Source of the DNA: Leguminivora glycinivorella | Taxonomy: Eukaryota > Arthropoda > Insecta > Lepidoptera > Tortricidae | Direction of reading: 5' to 3' | NCBI RefSeq assembly: GCF_023078275.1 | Contig: NC_062978.1 | Coordinates: forward strand, 5,842,585-5,906,584 | DNA length: 64,000 nt | Program-made: the position numbers and the translations under genes | Notes under the pieces: model-generated | What the model was told of the DNA's origin: nothing | The model's database searches: none | The model's input: the letters and a program-made list of their open reading frames with translations, nothing else | Shown: piece by piece, positions 17,640-29,300 of the stretch | How positions within the stretch are numbered: position 1 is the first letter of the stretch | How the letters are laid out: each line of letters starts with the position of its first letter

Positions 17640-17860
17640 TTTGCATGTTACGATTTCAGTCCCCCTCAGTTGGAGAGGGGTATCCACTATGGGACCGGCA
17701 AGAAACTCGGCGGGCCACTTCTTTTCAAAACATTACATCTTATAATTAACATGCATTAAAAAACGAGATACAATTTAATCAGCAAAAGTATTCATAAAAA
17801 AAAAGAAATATTAAATTAACAGACTAGGTACCTACTCTATGGAAATTCATGTTAATAAAT
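17640..17860 (-). mobile_element. LINE 3' untranslated fragment
   Basis: Inverse of the 3' region at 8160-8340: gtccccctcagttggagag, ggaccggcaagaaactcgg, cattacatcttataattaac. 5'-truncated copy of the same LINE family; no coding part left. Confidence 0.75.
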
Positions 17861-18051
17861 TATACAAAGTACAAAGCTACTATGATTAATAAGAGATTTT
17901 AGAGATGTATAGTCTCTAAGTGTTAAAGTACATCAAAAAAAAAAAGAAAAAATATACATGATGAAAACTTAAATGCTATAAATATATAATTTAGTTACTA
18001 TTGGGAACTGGGCGACTTCTGTAGGGATAGGCAGAGGTGACGTGAATGCCA

Positions 18052-18366
18052 TAGTTGGGCCATTTTTTTAAAGTTTTTTGTAACATGGGTATTTTTTACG
18101 CGATTCATACTCAGAATCGTGAGGTCTTTCGATCCTGACAGGAGAAAAAAAATATCCCAAGATTTCCATACATTTTTCAAACCGTCCATTCCGTTACCAC
18201 TATACAAAATGTATGAAAAAATGGTAACGGAATGGGGAAAAAACCTTGGAATGCTTTTTTCTCCGATTAGGATTGAAAGAGCTCGCGGTTCTGATTGGAA
18301 ACCACATAAAAATTTCCAAATCCAAAAAAAGTGGGGTGGACAACTTTGAAAAAAATGGCCCAGTTA
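18052..18366. mobile_element. Foldback MITE (tgggccatttttt)
   Basis: Ends agttgggccattttttt and aaaaaaatggcccagtta are inverse. Inside, a second inverted pair ccattccgttacca / tggtaacggaatgg forms the tip. A partial copy is at 27165-27340. Confidence 0.7.
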
Positions 18367-18406
18367 CATATTTAAGTTAGGCTACGTAGGCTTTGGTAGG
18401 TACAGG

Positions 18407-18597
18407 TCAATTCACAAGAGCTGGCACGAATGGAACGAATGTTTGAATGAAAATATGCATGTGTGTGACAGATTAACCAATAAAATGGTGGCTCTTGACA
18501 GTTACGACTGTATACCAATACAGGTGTCACTCACACAATCAAAGTTTCGTTCATTTCATTCGTGCCAGCTTTCGTGAATCGACCTGTACGAAATGCA
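18407..18597. mobile_element. MITE with aggtcaattcac ends
   Basis: About 186 bp between tacaggtcaattcac ... ggcacgaatgg and ttcattcgtgccag ... gtgaatcgacctgta, inverted ends of about 30 bp with few mismatches. It is the intact form of the nested, interrupted copy at 63566-63990. Confidence 0.8.
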
Positions 18598-18809
18598 GTT
18601 ATATTTTTATGAAATATGAGAGTCTGGCTCTACCTACCTTAGTAGATAGAATGTTCTCTGTTTAATTGATACCTACTATTAATAAAATATTGCATCCGTC
18701 ACGTATGGATTGGAGATTCAGAAAGTAGGTTATAATTATACAATTTGTAAGAAAAAGATACTAGTTTTAGTCCCAAAAGTAAGCTACAGTCTAATTAGAT
18801 AGGTACTTG

Positions 18810-19855
18810 CAGCGCCGGCCCGCGCACTTGATCAGGGTAGAGCGAGATACAGTTTTGGCGCCCCCTTGTTTAAACTTTTTTGGGGTTCAAACTCAAAACG
18901 TCATCGTTATAGATTTGCTTTGTCCGTCTGACACCTCACAAACATTTAATTAATTAAAATAGTTTAATTAATTAATATTAACGCGAGCGAAGCGAGCGCG
19001 AAATTTTTTCCTATTATTGATGGGGGGGTCTACATAAGCCCCTGTCTTTCATAGGCACACGTACCTACGCGAGGCTAAAACTTTGCTGCGAAACTGATAA
19101 CAGTCGGAATTGAGCTTCATTTCAGGGCCAAGGCAAGACATGGGAGACAAAAGCAAATCGCGGCAAAGGCCAACTTGGACAGACATTGGAAATTCGAGAT
19201 GTTCGACTTCAACTGCAGAGCTTAGAATTAAATAAGTTAATTATGCTCTCATGTTGTTTGGCCTTTGGCATATTTTGGGGAATTTAGACTTCAGTGTGCT
19301 TACGTTCCCGACTTCTAGGCCTTTTATCGAGATAATGACGAGTCATCAGTTTAATTTTTATAACACTAAGAGTTAATTAGGCCACAGTAACTCGGTAGTC
19401 AGCGTCGGGATGCCATAATGGGCATCGGTGGTTTGCCATGTGTCGGTTTCCTAGTGATTAGAAGTTCGTTCATCATCACGCTTACGCTCCTTTGATTCAT
19501 ACAAAATTGCGCCTCTCTGAGACTTTTTGCGCCTCTGGCTTTAAGAGGGACTCCGCTTTGGATTGTCGGTCATGTCATTGGGATAGCGACGTAACTTTGT
19601 CTTTGTCGCTCGGCCTCACAACAATGTGGTTCGTCAAGAGCTATTAGATTCATCTTTCACGGCGCCCTAGCAACAGCTCCCATCACAAATCTAGAAGATA
19701 ATCAGAATCACAAAACAGCTAAATAAAATTCGATCCCGGCTCCTCTTACCAATTTAGGCTATGTGTGCGCCCACGTAATGACGATTTTGGCGCCCCCCTT
19801 ACCATTCGGCGCCTAGAGCGGCCGCTCCACTCGCTCTACCCTTAATCCGGCCCTG
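18810..19855. mobile_element. hAT-like element, 8-bp TSD ggtacttg
   Basis: Starts cagcgccggcc and ends ggccctg. Inner parts of the ends share gggtagagcgag and ggcgccccc in inverse. The direct repeat ggtacttg is perfect at 18802-18809 and 19856-19863. The interior (including aattaattaattaa and gcgagcgaagcgagcgcg) has no transposase frame. Non-autonomous. Confidence 0.88.
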
Positions 19856-20255
19856 GGTACTTGGTTTAAAATAACCGCGTATTGCAGAGCCAATGTTGAG
19901 ATCGCCAAGTTTTCTACAACTCGTGTTAGTTTCAAAAATCTTAATAAATATGGCAAACACATTCCAATACGTACGCCGCGAAAAGTAGTTCAATTCAATC
20001 ATCATTCCCGAAGACTTAATTACCGATTTATAATTAACTTCCCACATGCTTTACGCGAAATAAATGTAGCAACAGACACCACAGTAATCATTCTGTCGCA
20101 TTCGAATAGTCTGCGAACATGCGATTGTGGTTTATGGGAAAAGCCAATTCAAATATTGCTATAATTATGAGCCATTTCGTTTCCACTGAGGCTAATAAAG
20201 CTCACGTAGTCGAGGTATAGAAAAATAGGAATAGAGTGCTCACATTATTCATCTG

Positions 20256-20415
20256 GCCCCGTAGCCGAATGGCATTTCTGCGAAACGGAACGCAATCGAA
20301 ACGCCGCAGAAATGTAGTCTGGCTCTGTCGCGCCAATACGCAAGAGCGATAGAGATAGATAACTACGAAAGATATATTATCCTAAGCGTTTGTGCATTAG
20401 GCTACGCACACAGGG
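20256..20415 (+). repeat. cgtagccgaatg repeat, copy 2
   Basis: ggccccgtagccgaatggc ... gtagtctggctctgtcgcg ... gtgcattaggctacgcac. Inverse relative of 13147-13340. Confidence 0.7.
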
Positions 20416-21310
20416 CCGGTATCCATATGTAGAGTGAGCTTCAAAAATGCATGGCGAATTTACAGCATGGCAAAAAAGAAAATAATAGGGGCGCTAGCGC
20501 CACCGTCCATGTAAACCGTTTTGCGTAATTTGCATGTGGCAACTATTCAGTCACTCTTGTATGAGAAAAGTAAGTGTTGCTAAGTTGCTATATAAAAAAA
20601 TAGTTCCATTTCTACTCTCTTTTGTCAAACTGTATCAATGAATGAATTTATAATTTCTCGCTTTGTAGCGAATCGTAGTTATCCCTCCCGTATTACCCCC
20701 ATTACGATGCTAACGATAGTACTCTTTATTATACTGTGGTGAAACAGAGCTGATCAGTTTCATTCACCGGGGATTGTCAACGATTGTACCTACTCGTGGC
20801 AATAGATGTCGCAACAAACGAAAATTCCGATGCTTTAAAAGTTTAAGTTTATACTTAACCATTAACTAAGTAGGTACTATAACCGAAGCAGAATCTTATT
20901 TTCAACTCCTTCTGCAAGTAATATTATTGAGATATAAATTTTTCATCAGTCTCGGCACTCTTAACATCTAGCGTTAGGTATTGATAAGCGTTTTGGTACA
21001 AAAACTGATATATGGAGTGAGCAGTCTATGCTTACTTATTTCTCTCTGCTCAAGGCTTTCGAGAAAACCTTTAATGACATGCACTAGTTAACTAATCGTG
21101 TGTAAAACTAGTTCAACTTGCTCGATAAACTAAATACAGTGGGACACATAATAGCAGAAATTCAATAAAATGGAACTAATCCATTTCCATATCAAGTAGT
21201 TGGCATGTTTATGTTTAAGCTTTTCAGGTCTCTCAATCAACTCGTAAAGGCTCTCTTGATTCTTCGAAAACTTATGAGAAAGTTGCTTTTTATTCACAAG
21301 GGTGAAAAGT
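20416..21310. other. No gene recognised
   Basis: AT-rich. Contains gctagcgcca palindrome near 20495 and the word actctttattatactgtgg at about 20725-20745, which resembles the end of the TIR element at 4297-5180. Confidence 0.45.
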
Positions 21311-21319
21311 AATTTTATA

Positions 21320-21455
21320 AAAACGTTAACCCATCTTAAACGCCGGCAACGCACCTCCAACACTTCTGGTGTTTCGGGTGTCCATAGGCGGCAATGATCG
21401 CTTACCATCAGGCGACCTGTCTGCTCGTTTGTCTCCTATCCCATAAAAAAAACTT
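21320..21455 (+). mobile_element. LINE 3' end fragment, copy 3
   Basis: Short relative of the tails at 887 and 1433: cccatcttaaacgccggcaa, cgcttaccatcaggcgacct, cctatcccat plus A-run. Only the last codons and tail remain. Confidence 0.75.
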
Positions 21456-22574
21456 TAAGTCCTTCGCTGGCAGATACAATTGACGTTTACTTAAATGATG
21501 ATTTTGAGTTTTTGAGTCTCGGCCGCCGATTTTTGAGTCTCACGGCGTTCGAATTCTAGTAGAGCGGCGAGAGGGTCTCGGGAAAAGTTGATGTGACTGG
21601 AGAGTATACTGCTGACAAGTGGTATCGTTGTGATCGGTACACTTTACTGAGTACGAAATAATGACTTGTCACTTTCTCAGACTGTGGGGGGGTTAACTAT
21701 GACGTCACAAAGATCGCGGTCCCGGGTTTAATTTTTTTGCCAATTTGTCTAGAACCCCTTATCCAATTTTGAAAAATGAGGTGTCGATTGAAAGCGTATA
21801 ACATGCTGATTAAGATTTATTATATGTGAAAAGTATAGTTTTGTTAGTTATTTTTTAATTAACAATAATGCAAAAAATACGTTTTTTTTACTCTCTTTTT
21901 TGATTTTTGTGACTCAAAAAGGCAATGAAAACGGCCACTTAGCTAAAAAATATGTTATATAAATCATTTAACTACATTATTAAGCTATCTGTTGCTTTTT
22001 GAATTTCTACGATCGGATAATAAATGAGCAAACTACAACCACATACCTGTAGGCGGGGAGTACCGCTTGACACGCGTTCCCATACATTCGGCGTCTACCA
22101 AATTACACCTCGCGCAAAATTCGTTTCAAGCAGATATACCTCTAATCTTATTCATCGTAACTATCAATATTGATATCATTTGAAAGCACAATTAAAGTAC
22201 TTTAAAAAACAATGTCAATCATTTTTTTAAATCAATAATCGCCAGTCTGTGGTGGTTACAAAGGAAAAAAGTGGGTATGCAATTTGACTGGTTTCCTAGG
22301 TTTGATACCCTAGACGAGTTTAAAAGGGGAGGTAAAGGTGACATATGGGTTTTTCTCTGGCCTAAAAGCTACACAGAGGGTCAGGGGAGAAAAACTAGGG
22401 TTTAAGTTTAGTTTTAAGTTATTTTTTCCTTTATTTGTTGATTTTATTGTGTTAAATTTTTTTGTAATTTTATCAAGGATACACGTTGGTTTCTTTTGCT
22501 AAAAGTTGCCTTTTTTATGAGAAATGTTATGAATTTTATGGCTTTTTCCGATAGAGACTAAAATTAACTTTCAA

Positions 22575-22730
22575 ATAAGGCCACATAGTCATACTTTTAC
22601 TTATATAATATTAAGGGTATGACTATGTATCAGTAGGCCACATAGTCATACTTTTACTTATATAATATTAAGGGTATGACTATGTATCAGTATGACTATG
22701 TGGCCTTATTTGAAAGTTAATTTTAGTCTC
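22575..22730. repeat. Palindrome centre with tandem unit
   Basis: aggccacatagtcatacttt ... gggtatgactatgtatcagt is present twice in tandem (about 22580 and 22634) and is itself an inverted pair, forming the tip of the large palindrome. Confidence 0.75.
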
Positions 22731-22770
22731 TATCGGAAAATGCCATGAAATTCATAACATTTCTCATAAA

Positions 22771-23312
22771 AACCGGCCAAGAGCGTGTCGGGCCACGCTC
22801 AGTGTAGGGTTCCGTAGTTTTCCGTATTTTTCTCAAAAACTACTGAACCTATCAAGTTCAAAACAATTTTCCTAGAAAGTCTTTATAAAGTTCTACTTTT
22901 GTGATTTTTTTCATATTTTTTAAACATATGGTTCAAAAGTTAGAGGGGGGGGACGCACTTTTTTTTCCTTTAGGAGCGATTATTTCCGAAAATATTAATA
23001 TTATCAAAAAACGATCTTAGTAAACCCTTATTCATTTTTAAATACCTATCCAACAATATATCACACGTTGGGGTTGGAATGAAAAAAATATCAGCCCCCA
23101 CTTTACATGTAGGGGGTACCCTAATAAAACATTTTTTTCCATTTTTTATTTTTGCACTTTGTTGGCGTGATTGATATACATATTGGTACCAAATTTCAGC
23201 TTTCTAGTGCTGACGGTTACTGAGATTATCCGCGGACGGACGGACGGACGGACGGACGGACAGACAGACATGGCGAAACTATAAGGGTTCCTAGTTGACT
23301 ACGGAACCCTAA
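22771..23312 (+). repeat. ccggccaagagcg repeat (family 2), copy 2
   Basis: Full-length copy with agcgtgtcgggccacgctca, gttccgtagttttccgt, and cggac(ggac)n before ttgactacggaaccct. Inserted in the run ctcataaaa|agg of the palindrome's right arm; the left arm (about 22500-22530) gives the empty site. Confidence 0.88.
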
Positions 23313-24368
23313 AAAAGGGAATTTTCAGCAAAAGAAACCAATGTGTATCCTTGATAAAATTACAAAAAAATTAAACACAATAAAATCAACAAATAAAAGA
23401 AAAAATAACTTAAAACTAAACTTAAACCCTAGTTTTTTTCTCCCCTGACCCTCTGTATAGCTTTTAGGCCAGAGAACAACCCATATGTCACCTTTACCTC
23501 CCCTTTTAAACTCGTCTAGGGTATCAAACCTAGGAAACCAGTCAAATTGCATACCCACTTTTTTCCTTTGTAACCACCACAGACTGGCGATTATTGATTT
23601 AAAAAAAATGATTGACATTGTTTCTTAAAGTACTTTAATTGTACTTTCAAATGATACCAATATTGATAGGTTACGATGAATAAGATTAGAGGTATATCTG
23701 CTTGAAACGAATTTTGCGCGAGGTGTAATTTGGTAGACGCCGAATGTATGGGAACGCGTGTCAAGCGGTACTCCCCGCCTACAGGTATGTGGTTGTAGTT
23801 TGCTTATTTATTATCCGATCGTAGAAATTTAAAAAGCAACAGATAGCTTAATAATGTAGTTAAATGATTTATATAACATATTTTTTAGCTAAGAGGCCGT
23901 TTTCATTGCCTTTTTGAGTCACAAAAATCAAAAAAGAGAGTAAAAAAAGTATTTTTTGCATTATTATTAATTAAAAAATAACTAACAAAACTATACTCTT
24001 CACATATAATAAATCTTAATCAGCATGTTATACGCTTTCAATCGACACCTCATTTTTCAAAATTGGATAAGGGGTTCTAGACAAATTGGCAAAAAATTGA
24101 AACCCGGGACCGCGATCTTTGTGACGTCATAGTTAACCCCCCCACAGTCTGAGAAAGTGACAAGTCATTATTTCGTACTCAGTAAAGTCTACCGATCACA
24201 ACGATACCACTTGTCAGCAGTATACTCTCCAGTCACATCAACTTCAAAACTAGACGACTTTTTTCAATTCCGCCGCCTTACTATTCAGAAAATTGTCACT
24301 GAAAATAATAGGCAATTCACCGTTTTCAACCGGTATTTTAGTGACAGTGAGACTCAAAAATCGGTCCC

Positions 24369-24939
24369 GGTTGGTAATTGAATTGATGAATTTCGTTTGA
24401 TGCTATGCTATGGTGTTCGTGTTAGTGTGGTGAAAAAATTTTGTGTTTCACTTGGTGGAAAAATTTGTTACACCTCCGTGCCTTGCCTCGCTCTCCCAAT
24501 CGACTACTTATTCTCATGGTAGTAGCCTTAGCAAAAATAACATACATTTTGAATTATGTTTAGGTACATTAACGAATTCACAAAAGCTAAAAAGTCATAG
24601 AGCTCTAAAATCGACTGCCAAATGGTACGAGTACCTATAGTCAACAACCAAATATCTATATACATTCCATTCACTCGGTGAGCACCACACGTTCGTGCGA
24701 GTGGAAAGGCAAATAGTGAATGCGAATGTGTAAACGCAAAAACCGACCGTTCACATTTTGGCTAGAGGCCGATGCTGAATTTATTATGTGTTCGGAGTTG
24801 ATACGGTTTTGACACGACTTCGCCGTTGACAATCGCTAGTACTAGTCATAATAGTCTTGTTCTTAACCATTTTGCATTCTTATAATGCGGGTTACAGACA
24901 GCAATTTCAATAAGAACCGTATCGCATTTTTAGATAATA
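24369..24939. other. No gene recognised
   Basis: AT-rich, short frames only; no repeat pair found. Confidence 0.45.
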
Positions 24940-25435
24940 ATATCTGGGCAACCGAGCTTCGCTCGGTTCTGTTTCGTATCCTTGACATGTGTCGCCATCT
25001 AGTTCAAAAATGAATAGTACCTACATCGAGCGAAAGAATTCTCAGCCTTAACAACACAACTACTCCACACGAGATGGCGCGCATTTCGCCACAAAAACTC
25101 AAATAGTGTATTTTCTATTCGTTTTAGCCTTGACCTGTGTCGCCATCTAGTGTTTGCAATAAATAGTACTTACATCGACCGAAAGAATTCTGTCTTAACA
25201 GTACAACTACTGCACACGAGATGGCGCGCGAAGAAAAACGCATGAAAACTCGAAAATTCGCGTTTTCCGGGACCTAAGGATAAGTTAGACCGATTTTTCA
25301 CCCCCAAAAACCCCCACATAACAAATTTCTGCGAAATCGTTAGAGCGGTTTCCGAGATCGTCAGTGTAAATAAATATATATATTAAATAAATAAATAAAT
25401 AAATATACAAGAATTGCTCGTTTAAAAGTATAAGA
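24940..25435 (-). repeat. Interspersed repeat, copy 3 (tcttatac ... cgcccagatatt)
   Basis: Inverse of 15922-16422 at high similarity, including both ctagatggcg units and the hairpin ccgagcttcgctcgg near its end. Confidence 0.8.
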
Positions 25436-25657
25436 TTTGACGTAGGTATCAGGGAGCGCGCGTCTAGTATTAGATTTAACCCTTAGATGCATAATTATGG
25501 TATCAAAAATCGATACTATCGAAATAACATTTCATGACATGTCTATTGAGACATCAGGTTGTTGTCAATATGAGACAGCCATATCAGCTATGTATGAATA
25601 TCATGTTGAAAAGCATTTCAAATGCAAGTGAAATCTCATACATTTTAAGGAATAAAT

Positions 25658-26163
25658 TAGGGAATGCAAAACGGCTATAACCGTAACCGAAATAACCGGT
25701 TATAACCGGCTATATGACAAATTTTCCCGATTATTAAGAAAGTCAAAGTCAAGCGGTTACAGTTATTATCGGTTATTATTTTATGACTAAAATTCGATGA
25801 ATTGGACCTTTAGTGACTCCAAAATACTCCCTTTTATCGATGTGACTATCATTTTTGTCAATTCGTGTACTTTAGTAACGAAAATATAGCAAATAAATAT
25901 CTTCCCTTACTTGTGAACGCTTTTGTTTGAAATGATTGAATGTTGTATCACGTCACTTTCACTAATTTGCGCGTTTCATTAAAAAACATAGACTTATAGT
26001 TACATTCCCTAATACTTTACCTTTATTTTTGTATTTTTTTGATTATTTGATTGAAAATTTACCACTTTTTGTCGAAAATGACCATAACCGATTATAACCG
26101 ATTATCGGTTATTTTTCGGGCATAACCGAAATTTAGTCGGTTTAGTCGGTTATTGCATTCCTA
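25658..26163. mobile_element. hAT-like MITE rich in ataaccg words
   Basis: Ends tagggaatgcaaaacgg and attgcattccta are inverse over about 12 bp. Flanks gaataaat and ggataaat form an 8-bp duplication with one mismatch. Both subterminal regions are filled with ataaccggtta / taaccgat words, which may be transposase-binding repeats. Organisation parallels 831-1724 (attcggtattcgg words). Confidence 0.75.
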
Positions 26164-26790
26164 GGATAAATAAAATAAGGATCATTGTAAAAACTTAAAA
26201 AGTGATGCTTTTATTTGATAAAATGGTATCTTAGTTAGACAGGCTGAATTTTTCCAATAGGGATGACGACTAAATAAAAAAATTGGCATTCTGTGTAGTC
26301 CGTCAGTTAGATCGTCCAAAAATACTGAACACATATTTTTCGCTTTTTCTAATTAATGAAAAAATACAAAGATATAGAGTATCAAAGTTCCGGAGTGGGG
26401 GCTTGTGACGTCACTTCCAAGTAAAAATTGTACCTAGGCGTGACGTCACTGGAAACTTCAACGCACTGTACCGTCGTCATTTTTCGTTAACGAGAAAAAG
26501 GAAAAAAATACATGTCTAAAGTTCGATAATCAAACTGACGGACTTAATAGTTTTTTTTAGTCGTCTCGCCTATTCAACACAAATGTCTCAAAACAGCGAT
26601 CAGTCGTGTAAGTGACTAGAAAAGGCTCGTTCATTTTTAATTCCACCCTGTCCCATGGAAGGTGAAGGGGACAATTTAGATAAATGGCACTTCCACATCG
26701 ACCCTCTCAAATATTCACACTCGTCCACTTGTTTCACTTTATTTGTTTGTATGATAAAATTGTACAATACATGGTGTTCTATGAGGAAAC
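26164..26790. other. No gene recognised
   Basis: AT-rich sequence; gtgacgtcact words near 26405-26450 are paired (gcttgtgacgtcacttcc and gcgtgacgtcactgga), otherwise nothing. Confidence 0.4.
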
Positions 26791-26799
26791 CGAATAATT

Positions 26800-27060
26800 T
26801 TTGCGACCGGTCCGGCCTAGCGCGTAGTGAGTGACCCTGCCTGCTAAGAAGCGGGCACGAGTTCGAATCCCGGTAAGAGCATTTATTTGTGTGATGAACA
26901 CAGATATTTATTTGTTCCTGAGTCATTAATGTTTTCTATGCATGTAAGTATTTGTATATATCGTTGTCTGAGTACCCACAACACAAGCTTTGAGCTTACC
27001 GTGGGACTCAGTCAATCTGTGTAAGAATGTCCTATAATATTTATTTATTTATTTAATTAT
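26800..27060 (+). mobile_element. tRNA-derived SINE, full copy
   Basis: Head with ccggcctagcgcgtagtgag and cgagttcgaatcccggtaag (box A and box B-like), then the body atttatttgtgtgatgaaca, tcgttgtctgagtaccca, agcttaccgtgggactcag, and the end gtcctataatatttatttat. A widely seen lepidopteran tRNA-derived SINE. Other pieces: 48170-48330 (-), 57001-57125 and 57425-57610 (+). Confidence 0.85.
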
Positions 27061-27164
27061 AACAACGATCATGTTTTAAGACTAAATAAATGTCTTTTTT
27101 TTCAGTAGGTACACGTGGCGTGGTGTTATTTTATCAATCTAGTGCGAGAAGTGGTTCATTATGT

Positions 27165-27340
27165 GGGCCATTTTTTTGGGCCAAGTTGTCCCCCCACTTT
27201 TTTTTGAATTTGGAATTTTTTATGTGGTTTCCACTCAGAATCGCGAGCTCTTTCAATCCTAATAGGAGAAAAAAAAATGCGATATTTAGTCATTTTTTCC
27301 TTCTTTTGACCTCAGAAATACGTGGTTAAAATCTTTCGGG
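27165..27340. mobile_element. Partial copy of tgggccatttttt MITE
   Basis: gtgggccatttttttgggcc, tttccactcagaatcgcgag and ctttcaatcctaataggag match the right half of 18052-18366 in inverse. Confidence 0.65.
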
Positions 27341-27834
27341 CTCCACATGTTACACCGTGTATAATGAAATATTCAGAGAAATCACGTGTATACCCGGCTA
27401 AGGTCGGATTACATTCTATTCGAAGTGAAGTGTCAGTCACTAACTATTTTGGCATATCTGAAGTTACTAAGTTAGTCATGTCAGTATATATTTAAACAAA
27501 CATGTATATGTATGATCAAACATTACAACACTCCTATTATCCTTTTATAAAACTAATTATAATTTAAAAAAAAATGCAACAGTCTGCAACTAATAATAGG
27601 TCCATGTTACCTATATATATTTAGGTCGATGATGAAGCAAACTTAGACGGAAGATTGTCTGAAAATGTTTCTAACAATGACATGCCTATTCCAGTCTCTG
27701 CATCTTGTGAATGTGCTGAATTTTTAAATGGTTGTACGTCTTGGGTCTAAGCATAGAATAGAACTTTTCTAATACCTGTTTACTTTATTTTAGCAAAAAC
27801 AGTAAGTGGAGTTCTTCTTTATAACCTTCAGAGT

Positions 27835-27960
27835 CTTTATTGTACGTATTGTTTTTGAAGTGAAACTTCTAACATATCAGACTTCCAACTGACAGCGCGT
27901 AACACTCAGTCATTGTTACGTTGCGTATCTTATCTTATCTTATCTTATCTCCAAGTAAGG
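27835..27960. repeat. gttacgcgctg repeat and ttatc microsatellite
   Basis: gaagtgaaacttctaacat, gacttccaactgacagcgcg, tcattgttacgttgcg, followed by (ttatc)4 at about 27930-27950. Inverse relative of 14640-14900. Confidence 0.6.
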
Positions 27961-28198
27961 GTATGTTTAAAAAATCTCGTTTCAAGATTTTCTCATTTTA
28001 TTTTGTATTTTTGTCCCAAAGTTTTTCAAACTTTTTTTTGTTCCAAAATTAATTCCTCGTTCTTAATTTATCCGAATTATTTTGTATAGTTTTAGAGAAA
28101 TATGGTTTCAATGGAAGCGCGGCGGCGCCAGCCTTTCGCCCCTCCTCACTCCTAAATTAAGGGGGGCTCTCGATGCCTCCCGGTCTTTATCTACTCAG

Positions 28199-28325
28199 GG
28201 CCACCCAAGGAACAGCTGTGCCAAGTCGCAGTGCTTAATCATAAAATGCAGGGTGTTGTGCAATAGCCTTCCTACTAGCGAGCAGGAGATATTGAATTTT
28301 ATTGGGCCGCGAACTCGCGGCCGCC
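28199..28325 (+). other. Possible exon fragment with Cys-rich motif
   Basis: After a fair acceptor (ctttatctactcag) the sequence is open and reads GHPRNSCAKSQCLIIKCRVL then CNSLPTSEQEILNFIG. The spacing C-x3-C-x3-C with a following hydrophobic stretch recalls the membrane-proximal part of integrin alpha chains, but the similarity is weak and I cannot test it. No donor or partner exon was found; the downstream gcgaactcgcggccgccgac looks like a repeat. Confidence 0.22.
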
Positions 28326-28859
28326 GACATGTACTTGTAGCGCGGTGATAGAATCGCGGAGTGAACCGCCCCTGCTGTAGGCAATATGAATGCGACAAGG
28401 CTTTCTCGTACCTAAATATTTGTTCCGTTCCATGCCTAAAGGGAAAGGGTCTTCAATCTTTATGCTTCATCTACAAAACGGACGAAATTCTGATTTCGGA
28501 AAAATACATCCATATTTCATTTGAGGAGTACCTAAGGACTCTTTTATAGTGGAAAGGTACATTTATAAAACATTGCAACGCAGACTGCAGTACGGGAAGG
28601 TAATAAGTAGTAATAACTTCATTCCAAGGCGCAATTACACTGCGGCATTGAATCAGTATTCAAAAACTGGAAACATTCGTCATTAGTTAACATTATTCAC
28701 TCCGTTGCCTGCTTTTTCACCGTCTGCCTTTTTAATCAAATTCCAGAGGTCCTATTACTCCTTTATTTATGTCGCAGTTTTCGTTGTTCGAAAAGAGTTT
28801 TTCTTAGAGCCTAAAGTTATCAAGCTGATAATAGTTATTTGTTATACAAGGGGGCAAAG

Positions 28860-29300
28860 TTGTATTTTAACGCCGAGTGTGGAATTGAAAAACGAGCAAG
28901 TGAAAGGATTCTATAGTTGAACCACGAGCGAAGCGAGTGGTTCGAGAATAGAATCCTGAACTTGCGAGTTTTTTAACACACGAGAAGTAAAATACAGTTG
29001 CACCCGAGTGTAACACAAAACTTTTCCCCTCACTATAGCGAGGAAACAACAACGCAAAAAATGCGTTTATCACTGCTTCCAGTAGTTCCACAGGTGGTAA
29101 ATCATCTTTATTATTAGATTCACCTACTTTTATCAATTTTTAAGCAGTTAATTTGACTTTATTCAAGGTCAAATTACTTTACCCACTGGTGGATAAAATG
29201 CGTTTTTACCCGCTGTTATTAAAGGACAAAACACGTGTTTCCGAGCTAGTGAGGGGAAAAGTTTATTTGTCCCTTTTCATCACACCAATACATCGGAAAG
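28860..29300. repeat. MITE-like repeat (gaggggaaaa / cttttcccctc)
   Basis: Inverted words acaaaacttttcccctca and gtgaggggaaaagtttatttg, with gcttccagtagttccacag and ggacaaaacacgtgtttccg inside. A related piece is at 37110-37285, there without part of the left side. Includes ccacgagcgaagcgagtgg hairpin at about 28921-28940. Confidence 0.6.

Larger units (their letters stand above)
21557..24282. mobile_element. Giant foldback element (arms about 1 kb)
   Basis: From 21586 (agttgatgtgactggagag) the sequence runs to a centre near 22600-22690 and then reads back as its inverse to 24243 (ctccagtcacatcaact), with few mismatches. Outer ends agtagagcggcg and cgccgccttact are inverse with two differences, and attc is present at both borders (21553-21556, 24283-24286). 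Uninserted length is about 2.2 kb; a family 2 repeat in the right arm adds about 545 bp. The longest open frame (23325-23618, - strand) is AT-rich and unrecognised. No transposase is seen. Confidence 0.9.
21523..24368. mobile_element. GGGGCCG MITE interrupted by giant palindrome
   Basis: Left part 21523-21556 (gccgatttttgagtctcac ... gttcgaattc) and right part 24283-24368 (attcagaaaattgtcac ... gactcaaaaatcgg) together equal the complete 117-bp MITE at 63844-63960. Everything between is a later insertion. Confidence 0.85.

Noticed and set aside
23325..23618. 97-codon frame in the giant palindrome as a transposase
   Set aside because: AT-rich composition, no motif, and it is present only because one arm happens to lack stops.
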